DNA of 64,000 bases, taken from NCBI RefSeq assembly GCF_008329905.1, contig NZ_CP032155.1, positions 5,642,001 through 5,706,000 on the forward strand, given 5' to 3'. The notes beneath the pieces are model-generated. The model saw nothing but the letters and a program-made list of their open reading frames with translations. It was not told where the DNA came from and did not search any database. A program made the position numbers and the translations under genes. This document shows, in pieces, positions 35,152 to 45,666 of this stretch. Origin of the DNA: Mycobacterium sp. ELW1. Lineage in GTDB: Bacteria; Actinomycetota; Actinomycetes; Mycobacteriales; Mycobacteriaceae. Every line of letters begins with the position of its first letter. Positions within the stretch are counted from its first letter, which is position 1.

Positions 35152-36003
35152 CTAGAACTTCAGCATGGCGCCGGCGTCGACCTTGAACTGAAGGCCGGTC
35201 ACGTAACGGGATTCATCGGAAGCCAGGAAGCAGACGGCATTCGAGATGTCGGAGGTTTCGACATACGGCGTGGGCATTGCCTGCATCGCCGGGAAGGCCA
35301 GTACCGCGTCATCTCGAGTCGGGGACTCCAGGTCCGGCCGGAACTGCCGGTACATCGGCGCGCTGTTGAGCATGTCGGTATTGACATTGGTGGGGTGAAC
35401 GACATTGGCGCGGATGGACTGTGGCGCCAGTTGGCCCGCGAGCTGAAGGGTGTAGGAATCGACTAGCTGCTTTGCGTAGCTGTAGCCGGCCCCGCCGGGG
35501 CCCTGCGGTCCGGCCGCACCGGGTGGCATCTTCGACGCGATGAGGCCTGCGATTGATCCGGTGGTGATGATCGAAGCCCCCGCCTTCAGGTAGGGCAAGG
35601 CGGCGTGCACGGTGTTGACGACTCCGATGAAGTCGACGTCGAAGGCATCGGCGAATGCCTGGACCGGGAGGTCCGCGCCGAGCGGGCAGATGCCCGCGTT
35701 GGCGACGACCACGTCGAGCCTGCCGAATTCAGCCACCGCGTTGGCGAGTTCGCGCGCAATCGCGGCCCGGTCTCGAACGTCGACCTCGGCGGTGTAGGCC
35801 TTCCGCCCGGTCTTCTCCACCTCGAGCCCGGCCTCCTCGAGATCGCGCGACGTGGCAAGCGGGTACTCGTTGGTCTCTATGTCGTGGCAGATGTCGAACA
35901 GGATGACGTCGGCACCCTCCTCGGCCAATTTGACCGCGTGGCTGCGGCCTTGGCCGCGAGCGCCACCGGTGACCAGAACCACTTTGTCCTGTACTCGTCC
36001 CAT
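35152..36003 (-). CDS. Mycofactocin-type short-chain dehydrogenase/reductase
   Basis: A 283-residue SDR with TGGARGQG (12-19), the subfamily insert DICHDIETNEYPLAT, NAG at about 102-104 and catalytic Tyr174-x3-Lys178. The insert places it with SDRs that rely on mycofactocin to reoxidise bound NADH (family knowledge). It probably oxidises a 3-hydroxyacyl-CoA or a ring alcohol. Start ATG 36003 lies 2 bp after the synthetase stop; the gene is followed by the MaoC gene after 8 bp. Confidence 0.88.
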   Translation of the reverse strand: MGRVQDKVVLVTGGARGQGRSHAVKLAEEGADVILFDICHDIETNEYPLATSRDLEEAGLEVEKTGRKAYTAEVDVRDRAAIARELANAVAEFGRLDVVVANAGICPLGADLPVQAFADAFDVDFIGVVNTVHAALPYLKAGASIITTGSIAGLIASKMPPGAAGPQGPGGAGYSYAKQLVDSYTLQLAGQLAPQSIRANVVHPTNVNTDMLNSAPMYRQFRPDLESPTRDDAVLAFPAMQAMPTPYVETSDISNAVCFLASDESRYVTGLQFKVDAGAMLKF

Positions 36004-36005
36004 TT

Positions 36006-37583
36006 TCAACGTGCCTTCCGAATCGGTGGACGCTTCTCGCCCAAGGCCATGGGAGCCTCGCCGGTAACGACGACATCAGCGTCGTCATCAGTGGAGACCC
36101 CGAGTTCGACCAGCATCGCGAGCAGCCGACGACGGTCAACTTTGAGCGCCGCACCTCGTGGTAGTTCGTCGACGACGAAAACCCGGGCCGGCACCTCGTA
36201 CGGGGTGAGGGTGGCTCGGCAGTGATCACGTAGCTGCTCACCATCGGCCGTGGCTCCGGGCCGCAATTCGACTGCTGCAACCGGGATCTGGCCCAGCCGC
36301 CGATCAGGTACCGGCGCCACGGCGGCATCGGCTACCGAGGAATGCGACCGTAGTGCGCGAACGACGGTCTCCGGCGCTACCTTGAACCCACCACGCACGA
36401 TCACATCGTCGGCGCGGCCGTCGATGTAGAGGAAGCCGTCGGCGTCCAGATGCCCGAGATCGCTGGTGGTGATCCACCCTCCACCGGCGCGCGCCTGCGG
36501 GGCGGCGACTTGCAGGCGGCCCGGTGCATTCACGCCGAGCACTTCCCCGTCGTCGTCGACGATCTGGAGCCGGACCCCGGGGAACGGGCGTCCGACACTG
36601 CCCCGCTTGTCCGGCCACTGCTTGTGGAAGTCTTTGACTGTCCATCCCGCCACCGCACCGGAAAACTCGGTCGCACCGTAGACGACCAGTATCGGGATTC
36701 CGTAACGCTCGTAGAACTCATCCACAAGGTCGGGGTCTACCGCGCTGGTGCCGGCGTTGATGGCGCGAATGCTCGCCAGATCCTCCCGCGGGATGTCGGA
36801 GTCGAGCACCGAACGCATCGCCGCGGGCGGCAGGCCCGCGACCGCGGGCCGATGTTCCTTGACCACGGCATGCCAGCCGGCCACCGTGAATCGATCGAGC
36901 ATCGCAATCGGGCGAGCGGCGACCAGCGACTGCAGCAACGACCACAGGCCGCCGATGTGCACGATGGGCAGCGTGACCAATCCGACGGTACCGGTGAGCG
37001 GTGGTTTGGTTGCGTGCTGCGACCGATCGTTGTGTTGGAGTGCCGACGCCAGGGAGGCCTCCAACTGCGCAGTGGTCAAGGGGATGCGCTTGGGCGCTCC
37101 GGTGGTACCTGAGGTCAGCATCTCGATGGCGACGATGGGATCGCCTTTCGCTACAACATGATTGGCGCCTGAGGCCCGCAGAGCGAGATCGTCGTCGAGG
37201 CTCCAGCCGGTGGCCCCGAGTTCGGCGACGGCAGCCGTGAAGGGCGCTTCGGACCACAGCGCGGAGGGCGCGAGGACGTAGGAGACACCGGACGCGGCGA
37301 GATCTGCGCTCAGCCTGCCGGGCGGCTGAAGCGGGCTGACGGTCACCAACGTGCGGCGGCCGCGCAGGATCGCGATCAACGCCGCGACGCAGGGCATTCG
37401 GTTGGACAACACGACCGCAACGCGACCGCCGGCCCCGCAACCTGCGGCAGTGAGTTCCCGGTCGATCTGCTCGGTGAGTGCCCGGACGGCTCCCCATGAC
37501 GTCCAGTACCCGTCGCACTGCAGCATCCGGTCGTCGTCGTCGGCATTCCACAGTCGGCCCAGCGCCTCTTGGATGCTCGTCAT
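36006..37583 (-). CDS. Acyl-CoA synthetase (AMP-forming)
   Basis: A 525-residue ligase with P-loop LTSGTTGAPKRIP, A5 motif VVYGATEFSGAV, hinge GRADDVIVRGGFKV and A10 lysine in GAALKVDRRRL. I start it at MTSIQEALG (37583); an open frame continues far upstream, opposite the next gene, but has no family resemblance. It is first in the minus operon 37583-31866 and divergent from an acyl-CoA dehydrogenase, with GTTTAC-TAG-GTCAAC between. Substrate unknown. Confidence 0.88.
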   Translation of the reverse strand: MTSIQEALGRLWNADDDDRMLQCDGYWTSWGAVRALTEQIDRELTAAGCGAGGRVAVVLSNRMPCVAALIAILRGRRTLVTVSPLQPPGRLSADLAASGVSYVLAPSALWSEAPFTAAVAELGATGWSLDDDLALRASGANHVVAKGDPIVAIEMLTSGTTGAPKRIPLTTAQLEASLASALQHNDRSQHATKPPLTGTVGLVTLPIVHIGGLWSLLQSLVAARPIAMLDRFTVAGWHAVVKEHRPAVAGLPPAAMRSVLDSDIPREDLASIRAINAGTSAVDPDLVDEFYERYGIPILVVYGATEFSGAVAGWTVKDFHKQWPDKRGSVGRPFPGVRLQIVDDDGEVLGVNAPGRLQVAAPQARAGGGWITTSDLGHLDADGFLYIDGRADDVIVRGGFKVAPETVVRALRSHSSVADAAVAPVPDRRLGQIPVAAVELRPGATADGEQLRDHCRATLTPYEVPARVFVVDELPRGAALKVDRRRLLAMLVELGVSTDDDADVVVTGEAPMALGEKRPPIRKAR

Positions 37584-37643
37584 CGTCACTTCCGACTCGG
37601 ATTCGCCCGGCATACCACCGTTCCCAAGAACGTAGCCCACATG

Positions 37644-37658
37644 GTTTACTAGGTCAAC
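37644..37658. promoter_or_regulatory. Inverted repeat GTTTAC-TAG-GTCAAC
   Basis: Near-perfect arms (one mismatch) around TAG, in the 93-bp divergent gap between the synthetase and acyl-CoA dehydrogenase genes. Related to the repeat at 31606. It could regulate both directions. Confidence 0.5.
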
Positions 37659-37676
37659 TTTGTGAAGGGGCTTCGT

Positions 37677-38699
37677 ATGGACTTCGGTTTGACCGACGAA
37701 CAGGACCAACTCGCCTCGGCCGAGCGCGCGTGGCTGACCCGGCACGATCCCCTTGTGCGCGTGCGGGCGGCCCTGGATTCGGCCGCAGTGACGATCGATC
37801 CCGCTGCGGTGGACCATGCGGCGGCATCTGGGCTGTTGGCGCTGCTGACGCCCGAAATAGGGGGAACCCACGTCGATCTCGCCGTCGTCGCCGAAGAACA
37901 CGGATACGCCGCGAGCTCGCTGCCCATAGCCGACCTCGCAGTTGCCGTGTGGCTGCTGATGAGTAACGGGATGCTCCGGGCGGAGGCCGCCGCGGCGGGC
38001 GAGATCCTCGTCGGTGTCACGCCCGGTCCCACCCTGACGGCCGATGGCAACGAGCTTCGGTTGACGGGCACCAGCAAGCCGGTTCCGATGGCGCGGGATA
38101 TGGACGCGGTCGCGGTGGCCGGCCGATTCGGCGAACGGGAATACCTGGCCCTCCTGACCGCGGCGAGCCAATCCCCCATGACCACACTGGATTTGACTCG
38201 GTCCTGGGGTCGCGTGGTATTCGACGCGTCTGTCGACGGATGGACCGAATTGCCGCCGGGCACGCTGGCCTTCGTGCGAGACGCGCTCGCCGTGCATCGC
38301 GCGTTCGACGCGCTGGGTGCCGCGGCGCGCCTGCTCGACATGACCGTGTCGTATGCGGGCCAGCGTGAGCAATTCGGCACGACCATCGGTTCGTTCCAGG
38401 CGGTCAAACATCACTGTGCCGATATGGCCGTCGCGGTCGAAGCCAGCCGAGCCACGCTGTGGGCCGCAGCCCTGGCACTGGACACGGCCTCCGGCGCCGC
38501 ACGGTCCCGCGCGGCGTCCGCCGCAGCCGCGTACGCGAAGTCGGCCGCCGCCAAGGTGGCGGGCACGGCGCTGCAGGTCCACGGGGGTATCGGGTTCACA
38601 TGGGAGCACGACCTTCACCTTTTCCTGCGCCGCATCAAGGTCGACGAGGCCTTCGACGGCAGCGTCGCCGAACACCGCGCGGCGCTCGTCATCGCTTGA
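37677..38699 (+). CDS. Acyl-CoA dehydrogenase, second-subunit type
   Basis: A 340-residue protein starting at MDFGLTDEQ behind GAAGGGG. It is the divergent, shorter acyl-CoA dehydrogenase form: EEHGYAASSLPIADLA, then SYAGQREQFGTTIGSFQAVKHH and VHGGIGFTWEHDLHLFLRR. Proteins like this pair with a canonical subunit to make heterotetramers; the candidate partner is the convergent gene at 38732. It is the only plus-strand gene in a minus-strand block. Confidence 0.88.
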   Translation: MDFGLTDEQDQLASAERAWLTRHDPLVRVRAALDSAAVTIDPAAVDHAAASGLLALLTPEIGGTHVDLAVVAEEHGYAASSLPIADLAVAVWLLMSNGMLRAEAAAAGEILVGVTPGPTLTADGNELRLTGTSKPVPMARDMDAVAVAGRFGEREYLALLTAASQSPMTTLDLTRSWGRVVFDASVDGWTELPPGTLAFVRDALAVHRAFDALGAAARLLDMTVSYAGQREQFGTTIGSFQAVKHHCADMAVAVEASRATLWAAALALDTASGAARSRAASAAAAYAKSAAAKVAGTALQVHGGIGFTWEHDLHLFLRRIKVDEAFDGSVAEHRAALVIA

Positions 38700-38731
38700 G
38701 CCTCCACATCGTCTGCTCTTCGCGCAAGCGT

Positions 38732-39922
38732 TCATCGCCGCTCACGAGGCAGAGCCAATCCACGTTCGGCGATCAGATTGCGCATGATCTCCGAACTGCC
38801 GCCGGCGATCGTGTAGGCGCGGGCGTAGAGGAACTCGTCCTGCCAACTGCCGCCGGCGAGCGCGTCGGGGTCATCTTCGACCAGAATGCCTGCCTCACCC
38901 CCGAGTTCGACAGCATAACTTGCCATTTCGAGGTTCAGTTCGCTGAACATCAGCTTGGCTATCGCGCCGTCATGCATGCGTTCGCCACCGCGCAGCCAAC
39001 GCGTGACGTTGGCGTAGGTCAACGCGGAGAGCGCCTCCACCTCTGCGGTGAATTTGCCGATACGGTCACGCACCAGCGTGCTCTCGATTGCGGGCCGGCC
39101 GTCGATGACAAGTTGACGGGCCAGTTCGGTGAGCCCCTCGATTCCCATCTTCAGCTTGACCACCGCTGCGCCGACACCACTTCGCTCCTGCGCGAGCGTG
39201 ACGTTGGCGATGGCCCAGCCCTGTCCGGGAGCACCGATCATCGCGTCGGCGGGGACCTCGACGGAGTCGAGGAACACCTCGTTGAAGTCCGAGGTACCCG
39301 TCAGTTCACGCAGCGGTCGCACCGTGATGCCCGGACTGGACATGTCGACGATGAACGTACTGATGCCCTTGTGCTTGGGTGCGTCGGCGTCAGTGCGGGC
39401 CAACAGGTATCCGTAGTCGGCCCAATGTCCGTCCGTGGTCCAGACTTTCTGCCCGTCGATGATGTAGCTGTCGCCAGTACGCACCGCACGGGTGCGCAGC
39501 GACGCCAGATCACTACCCGCGTTCGGCTCGCTGAACAGCTGGCACCACAATTGCCGGCCTGCCCGGATCTGTGGTAGGTGCCTGCGGCGCTGTTCGTCGG
39601 TGCCGTATTGGATCAGCGCGTGCGAGGCGAGCACGTTGCCGCTCTGCGCTCCCGGCGCTGAGGCGCGGGCAAGCTCCTCGCTCACCACGATGGCGTGCTC
39701 GGCGGACAGATCGTCGCGGCCCCCGAATTCGGCGGGCCAGTCCGCACCGAGGTAGCCGGCGGCGTAGAGCTTGGCCCGCCAGTCCTGAAGTGCGGTGAGC
39801 TCTTCTTCGTCCTCCGCGCTGCGCACGCCCGCCCGCGGAGGGATCTTCGGCGCATGCGCCGCGATGAACTCCCGCACCTCGGCGCGGAAGGCCTCCAGTT
39901 CGGGCCCCATGCCGTATTCCAC
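38732..39922 (-). CDS. Acyl-CoA dehydrogenase
   Basis: A 396-residue canonical subunit: WPAEFGGRDDLSAE, CQLFSEPNAGSDLASL, DGQKVWTTDGHWADY, LAQERSGVGAAVVKLK and GGSSEIMRNLIAERGLALPR. It lacks the R-QFG motif region in the usual place, as is common where that half is supplied by a partner subunit. It follows the fused dehydrogenase by 30 bp and converges on the second-subunit gene at 37677. Confidence 0.92.
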   Translation of the reverse strand: MEYGMGPELEAFRAEVREFIAAHAPKIPPRAGVRSAEDEEELTALQDWRAKLYAAGYLGADWPAEFGGRDDLSAEHAIVVSEELARASAPGAQSGNVLASHALIQYGTDEQRRRHLPQIRAGRQLWCQLFSEPNAGSDLASLRTRAVRTGDSYIIDGQKVWTTDGHWADYGYLLARTDADAPKHKGISTFIVDMSSPGITVRPLRELTGTSDFNEVFLDSVEVPADAMIGAPGQGWAIANVTLAQERSGVGAAVVKLKMGIEGLTELARQLVIDGRPAIESTLVRDRIGKFTAEVEALSALTYANVTRWLRGGERMHDGAIAKLMFSELNLEMASYAVELGGEAGILVEDDPDALAGGSWQDEFLYARAYTIAGGSSEIMRNLIAERGLALPRERR

Positions 39923-39952
39923 GTGTCGTCCCTCTCTTCGATGTCCGAAACG

Positions 39953-42288
39953 TCAGCGGTCGCGCAACAGTTCGCCTGCGGCGCGCTCGCGCAGCGCATC
40001 GGCGCGGCCCACCAACACGGCGTTGGCCCGGGCGCGGCGCAACAACAGGTGAACCGGATGCTCCCAGGTGAAGCCGATGCCGCCGGCGTTGGCCGGGCGC
40101 GGCGCAACAACAGGTGAACCGGATGCTCCCAGGTGAAGCCGATGCCGCCGTGAATCTGCAGGGCACCCTCGGCGGCACCGACGGCCGCATCGAGCGCGGC
40201 CGCGGCAGCGAGTTCGACGAGGACGTCGGATCCCTCGGGTTCGATCTCGGCCGCGGCCAAAACCTGACTGCGGGCACCCTCCACCGCGACCAACATGTCC
40301 GCACACCGATGCGAGATGGCCTGGAAGCTCCCGATGGCCCTGCCGAATTGATGCCGTTCACCTGCCCAGCCGACGGCCATCGCGAGAGCCCTCGATGCCA
40401 CTCCCACAGAGTCCGCCGCCACGGCAAGCAAGGCCTGGCGGCGTGCGGCGCGGAGCACCGAAGCCACCTCGGGCCCCTCGGCGAGTACGTCCGCTTCAAC
40501 TCCCGAAAACATCACTGCGCCGACGGTGGCGGTCAGGTCGAGCGCCTGCTGAGCTACCACCGTCACGCCGTCGGCATGGGCATCGAGCGCTAACAGCACT
40601 TCACCATTGTCGTTGCGCGCCAATACGATCAGCACCTCTGCGACTGGGGCACCCGCGACCAGTGGTACTGCGCCGTTCACCGTGGCACCATTCCACTCTG
40701 GTAGCTCGGCGCCGCCGGCGACCCAGCCGGTGTCGTGCAGCGGCACGACGAACGCCGCCATGGCACCCGATGTGATGCGCGCGACCAAATCCCCGGCACG
40801 GCACTGCACTGCGATGTCGAGTGCGGTGACAGTCGGAACGAGAGGCGCCGGAGTCAGCGCCTTGGCGACCTCTTCGATGGCGGCATAGAGCAGCCTCGGC
40901 CGCGCGTCACCGCCGCCGAGCGACTCGGCGACGGCCAAGCCTGGTAGGCCGAACTCCACGAGCGCCGACCACGCGGCGGGTTCGGCAGCGTCGATCGGCC
41001 GCGTCCGGTCGAGCAGCGTCGCGACGTCCACGGTGGCCTCGAGCGTCTTCGAAAGTCCCTGGCGCAGCATGCGTTCGTCTTCGTCTGGCACTGCCAGTGG
41101 CGCTCCTGGGCTGGCGGCCGCGACCCTGGTGCCTTCACCGCGGTGCGACGGCAGTCCCAGCACGCTCTCGGCGATGGTGTTGCGCTGAATCTCGGCCGTG
41201 CCCGCGCCGATCGTGGTCGCGCGGCTCATCAGGTAACCGAACGTCCACCGCCCGCCGTCGACCGCACCGGGCGCCCGGCTGCCCAGCGCGGCAGACGGTC
41301 CGACCGCTCGTAGCGCCAACGCGTGCAGGTGTTGCTCGAACTCGGATTTCACCAGCCGGTTGACCGACGCCACTCCACCGGGATCCTCCCCCCGCAGCAC
41401 AGCGGCCAACGCCCGCGCGCTGTTCGCCGCGATGGTCTGCACACCGGACTCGAGGCGGGCCACGTCCTGGCGCACGTGGGGATCACCCGCCAACCCCTGC
41501 GACAGCACCAACTCGACCACCCGGTCGGCCGTCTTCCGGTACTTGAATTCGTCCGCCAGAAAGGCGGTCGCCCGTTCGTGACCTAATGAGGTCCGCATGA
41601 TCGACCAGCCCGCGCCTTCGTCGCCGACCACGTTCTCGACCGGAACCTCGACGTCGTCGAGAAAGACCTCCGCGAAGTGCGCCGCGCCGCTGATGTCGCG
41701 TAGCGGCCGCACCGTGATGCCTGGGCTGTTCATCGGAATCAGCAGATACGTGATGCCGTCGCTTGGCTTTCCGCCAGAGCCGGTGCGCACCAGGGCGAAC
41801 ATCCAGTCCGCCCGATCGGCCATCGTGGTCCAGACCTTTTGACCCGTAACCCGATACACGTCACCGTGGCGAACCGCTCGGGTGGACAACGATGACAGAT
41901 CACTGCCCGCGCCCGGCTCGGAGAATCCTTGGCACCAGAACTCGTCGGCGCGCAACAGCGGCGTGAGAAAGCGGTCCTTCTGCTCTTGAGTCCCGTGCGC
42001 GATCAGGGTGGGAGCCAGGATGAACGACAGCGGGCAGGGGTGCGGAGGCGCGCCGGCCTCGGTGGTCATCCGGTAGTAGTCCAGTTGATCCTCGAGCGAC
42101 AGGTCGAGGCCGCCGACGACGCGGGGCCAGCCGGGAGCCGCCAGCTGGTGGTCGACGAGTTCGGCATGCCATGCCCGCGCGGCCTCGATGCGGTCGGGTT
42201 TGGCGCCGGATGCGGCGGCTTCGCCCTCACGCCGGCGGAAATCGCCGAGCAGCGACTCAAGCCGTGAACGCCAGTCCTGGGTCTCCAT
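39953..42288 (-). CDS. Two-domain fused acyl-CoA dehydrogenase (FadE34-like layout), with tandem duplication and frame break
   Basis: About 756 residues after correction. Domain 1 (about 1-385) has CQGFSEPGAGSDLSSL, GQKVWTTMADRADW and GAGTAEIQRNTIAESVLGLP; domain 2 (about 410-756) has GERHQFGRAIGSFQAISHR and HGGIGFTWEHPVHLLLRRA and ends AAGELLRDR. Fusion of both subunit types in one chain recalls FadE34 of steroid side-chain degradation. A 65/66-bp tandem duplication at 40019-40149 repeats 22 codons and, through one lost G in the first copy, shifts the last 30 residues. An operator-like repeat lies 16 bp upstream of the start. Confidence 0.85.
40019..40149 (+). repeat. 66/65-bp tandem duplication inside the fused acyl-CoA dehydrogenase gene
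   Basis: Copy one spans 40019-40084 and copy two 40085-40149. They are identical except that the run in GGCCCGGG of copy one is GGCCGGG in copy two. Without the lost base the duplication would be an in-frame 22-codon repeat; with it the reading frame shifts. Confidence 0.9.
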
Positions 42289-42303
42289 CACGCCCTCACA
42301 CAG

Positions 42304-42325
42304 TGAACTTGGTTAACTATGTTCA
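42304..42325. promoter_or_regulatory. Operator-like repeat TGAAC-N3-GTTAAC-N3-GTTCA
   Basis: An extended imperfect palindrome (18 of 22 positions symmetric) between the ferredoxin stop and the fused dehydrogenase start. It contains two overlapping units of the TTAAC-N3-GTTAA type seen at 2913 and 54266. Confidence 0.55.
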
Positions 42326-42362
42326 GAGTGTGCCGGTTGCGACGGCCGATTGGCAAGGGCGG

Positions 42363-43931
<1,569 letters not shown>

Positions 43932-43967
43932 GCGCTCCTATTCTTCCAGCGATTGGGCGATTTTTCT

Positions 43968-43998
43968 GACGAGTCGTCTTGTTTTCTGACGTTTCGTC
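43968..43998. promoter_or_regulatory. Pair of operator-like repeats GACG-N3-CGTC spaced 20 bp
   Basis: GACG-AGT-CGTC (43968-43978) and GACG-TTT-CGTC (43988-43998) each follow TTTTCT, so a 20-bp unit is repeated about two helical turns apart. They lie in the divergent gap between the amidohydrolase and the 44050/44340 operon encoding a double TetR protein. Confidence 0.6.
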
Positions 43999-44049
43999 TC
44001 ACAGACTATATGACGCACGCCACACTCGTCCAGCAGTTGAGAGGTAGAC

Positions 44050-44343
44050 ATGGAAACCACCGACGGCAGCAGCCGCGAGAAGGCCGACGAGGACGATCAC
44101 GACCTACTGACCTTCGGTGAAGCGGGCGAACGGCTACGACTCGAGGTCGCCGCGGCGGCGCAGGAGGTCACCCGCCTTCAGCAAACGGGCCCGAGTGACC
44201 AACTCGAGAAGGCCAGCGCGCGCCTCGAGGCACTGCGATCGGCGGCCGTCCGCAACAGCGCGCAGCCCATCAACGACGCCAATTTCGAGAAATTCTTCGG
44301 CTACCCCGGCAAGGCCAAGCGCAACCTGCCCGGGCCGCAGTGA
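44050..44343 (+). CDS. Small acidic/coiled-coil protein upstream of double TetR
   Basis: A 97-residue protein with a charged N-terminus (DGSSREKADEDDHD), a long helix likely to form a coiled coil (AGERLRLEVAAAAQEVTRLQ, LEKASARLEALRS) and a C-terminal FEKFFGYPGKAKRN. I do not recognise the family. It begins behind GAGAGGTAG and its TGA overlaps the GTG of the TetR gene, so both are produced together; it might modulate the regulator. Function unknown. Confidence 0.7.
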   Translation: METTDGSSREKADEDDHDLLTFGEAGERLRLEVAAAAQEVTRLQQTGPSDQLEKASARLEALRSAAVRNSAQPINDANFEKFFGYPGKAKRNLPGPQ

Positions 44344-45665
44344 GCAGCGCGCCGTCGTGGAGGCAACCCCATACTGTCGTGATGGTGTCACCCGACAAGA
44401 CCCGGCGCCCCGGTTACGCGCCCGCCGCGAACGCCGGGGTCGGCCGGCGCGGTCTGCACACGCGTGAGCGGATACTCGCCTGCGCCGCGGAGGTGTTCCT
44501 GGCCAATGGCTTTCACGGCACCTCGCTGGACACGATTGCGAAGGCGGCGAATGCCTCCCGCGCCACCGTCTATCAGTACTTCGCGGGTAAGGAAGACATT
44601 TTCGGCGAGCTGAGCGCGACGGCCGAGCGGGCGATGCTGCAACACAGCGCGCGGCTCGGCGAACTTGGCCCGACGGCCGCAGGCGTGGACGCGCTGCACC
44701 GGTGGCTGGTCGACTGGGCCGACATCTACGACACCCACGCAATGGTGTTCGCGGAGTTCCCCGGCATCGGCACCGCGACGGGGCTGGGCGTCATCGACGC
44801 CGGCGCTGTCGCCGAGACATTCCGCCGTACGGTGACCGACCGCCTTCAGCGCCTCCCCATCCGCGCACTGGAACTAGACGACGCGGCCGCGGTCCTGGGG
44901 CGGATCCCTCACATGGTCAACCTCTATCGGCACCGCGCGATGTTCCCGCTGCCCGATCGTGCCGTCGTGGCCCGGTCACTTACGGTCGCACTGCAGCTGA
45001 TGCTCTTTCCGGACACCCCGGACGACGTGCTGCGCACGATCGTGCAGCCGGCGACGCGGCGGCCTGTCGTGGCGTTGGCAGACGGACCGGAGGTCGAGCC
45101 CGCAGCCGCGGCGCTCTCCCCGATCGTCGCAGACATACTGGCGGCGAGTTCGGCGCTGTTCGCCGAACGCGGTTACTACGACGTCGGAATGGAGGATATC
45201 GCGGCGTCCGCCGGGCTCAGCCGTGCCACGCTATACCGCTACTTCAGCACCAAAGCCGACATCCTCGCCGAGCTCACCCGCGGTGCCGTGACTGAAATCG
45301 AGCGTCAGGCAGCCGAATTGGAGCGCATGCCACCGGAGGCGCTGAGCCAATGGATATTGGAGTACGTGCGATTTCATCGCGCATACCGCGGCGTCATTCG
45401 GGCGTGGTTCGACGGCACCGTCGCCGAGCAGCTCTCGGACGCGTCGGTCGACCACGGCATCGGGGCGCTCCACCATGCGGTCGCTGGGCTGCTCGACTCC
45501 ATCGCCTTACCTGCCGGGATTGATCGCGAGGTGGCCGCCGCCGTATTCCACGCGGTGTTGGGCCGGATGACCGAGCCCACCGGAGTCGACGGGCCGACCA
45601 GCGAGGAGCGAGCCGCGGAACTGATGGTGAATCTGCTTCGACATTCGCTCCTGCGAGAGTTTTAG
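44340..45665 (+). CDS. Double TetR-family regulator (two DNA-binding domains in one chain)
   Basis: A 441-residue protein made of two complete TetR units. The first helix-turn-helix is at 43-87 (TSLDTIAKAANASRATVYQYF) and the second at 262-306 (MEDIAASAGLSRATLYRYF), each followed by a helical ligand-type domain. Normal TetR proteins have about 200 residues and dimerise; here one chain may act as a built-in dimer or bind two operators. A later ATG (residue 15) is a possible start. The paired GACG-N3-CGTC repeats upstream are candidate targets. Its stop meets the convergent synthetase. Confidence 0.9.
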   Translation: MSSAPSWRQPHTVVMVSPDKTRRPGYAPAANAGVGRRGLHTRERILACAAEVFLANGFHGTSLDTIAKAANASRATVYQYFAGKEDIFGELSATAERAMLQHSARLGELGPTAAGVDALHRWLVDWADIYDTHAMVFAEFPGIGTATGLGVIDAGAVAETFRRTVTDRLQRLPIRALELDDAAAVLGRIPHMVNLYRHRAMFPLPDRAVVARSLTVALQLMLFPDTPDDVLRTIVQPATRRPVVALADGPEVEPAAAALSPIVADILAASSALFAERGYYDVGMEDIAASAGLSRATLYRYFSTKADILAELTRGAVTEIERQAAELERMPPEALSQWILEYVRFHRAYRGVIRAWFDGTVAEQLSDASVDHGIGALHHAVAGLLDSIALPAGIDREVAAAVFHAVLGRMTEPTGVDGPTSEERAAELMVNLLRHSLLREF

Positions 45666-45666
45666 C

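Noticed and set aside
36006..38735. A 909-residue open frame on the minus strand
   Set aside because: Only the last 525 residues are an acyl-CoA synthetase; the upstream part runs opposite a good acyl-CoA dehydrogenase gene and has no family resemblance.
39682..42291. An 869-residue open frame that appears to extend the fused dehydrogenase
   Set aside because: After the duplicated block it is out of frame and runs through the next gene; the true C-terminus is in another frame ending at 39953.
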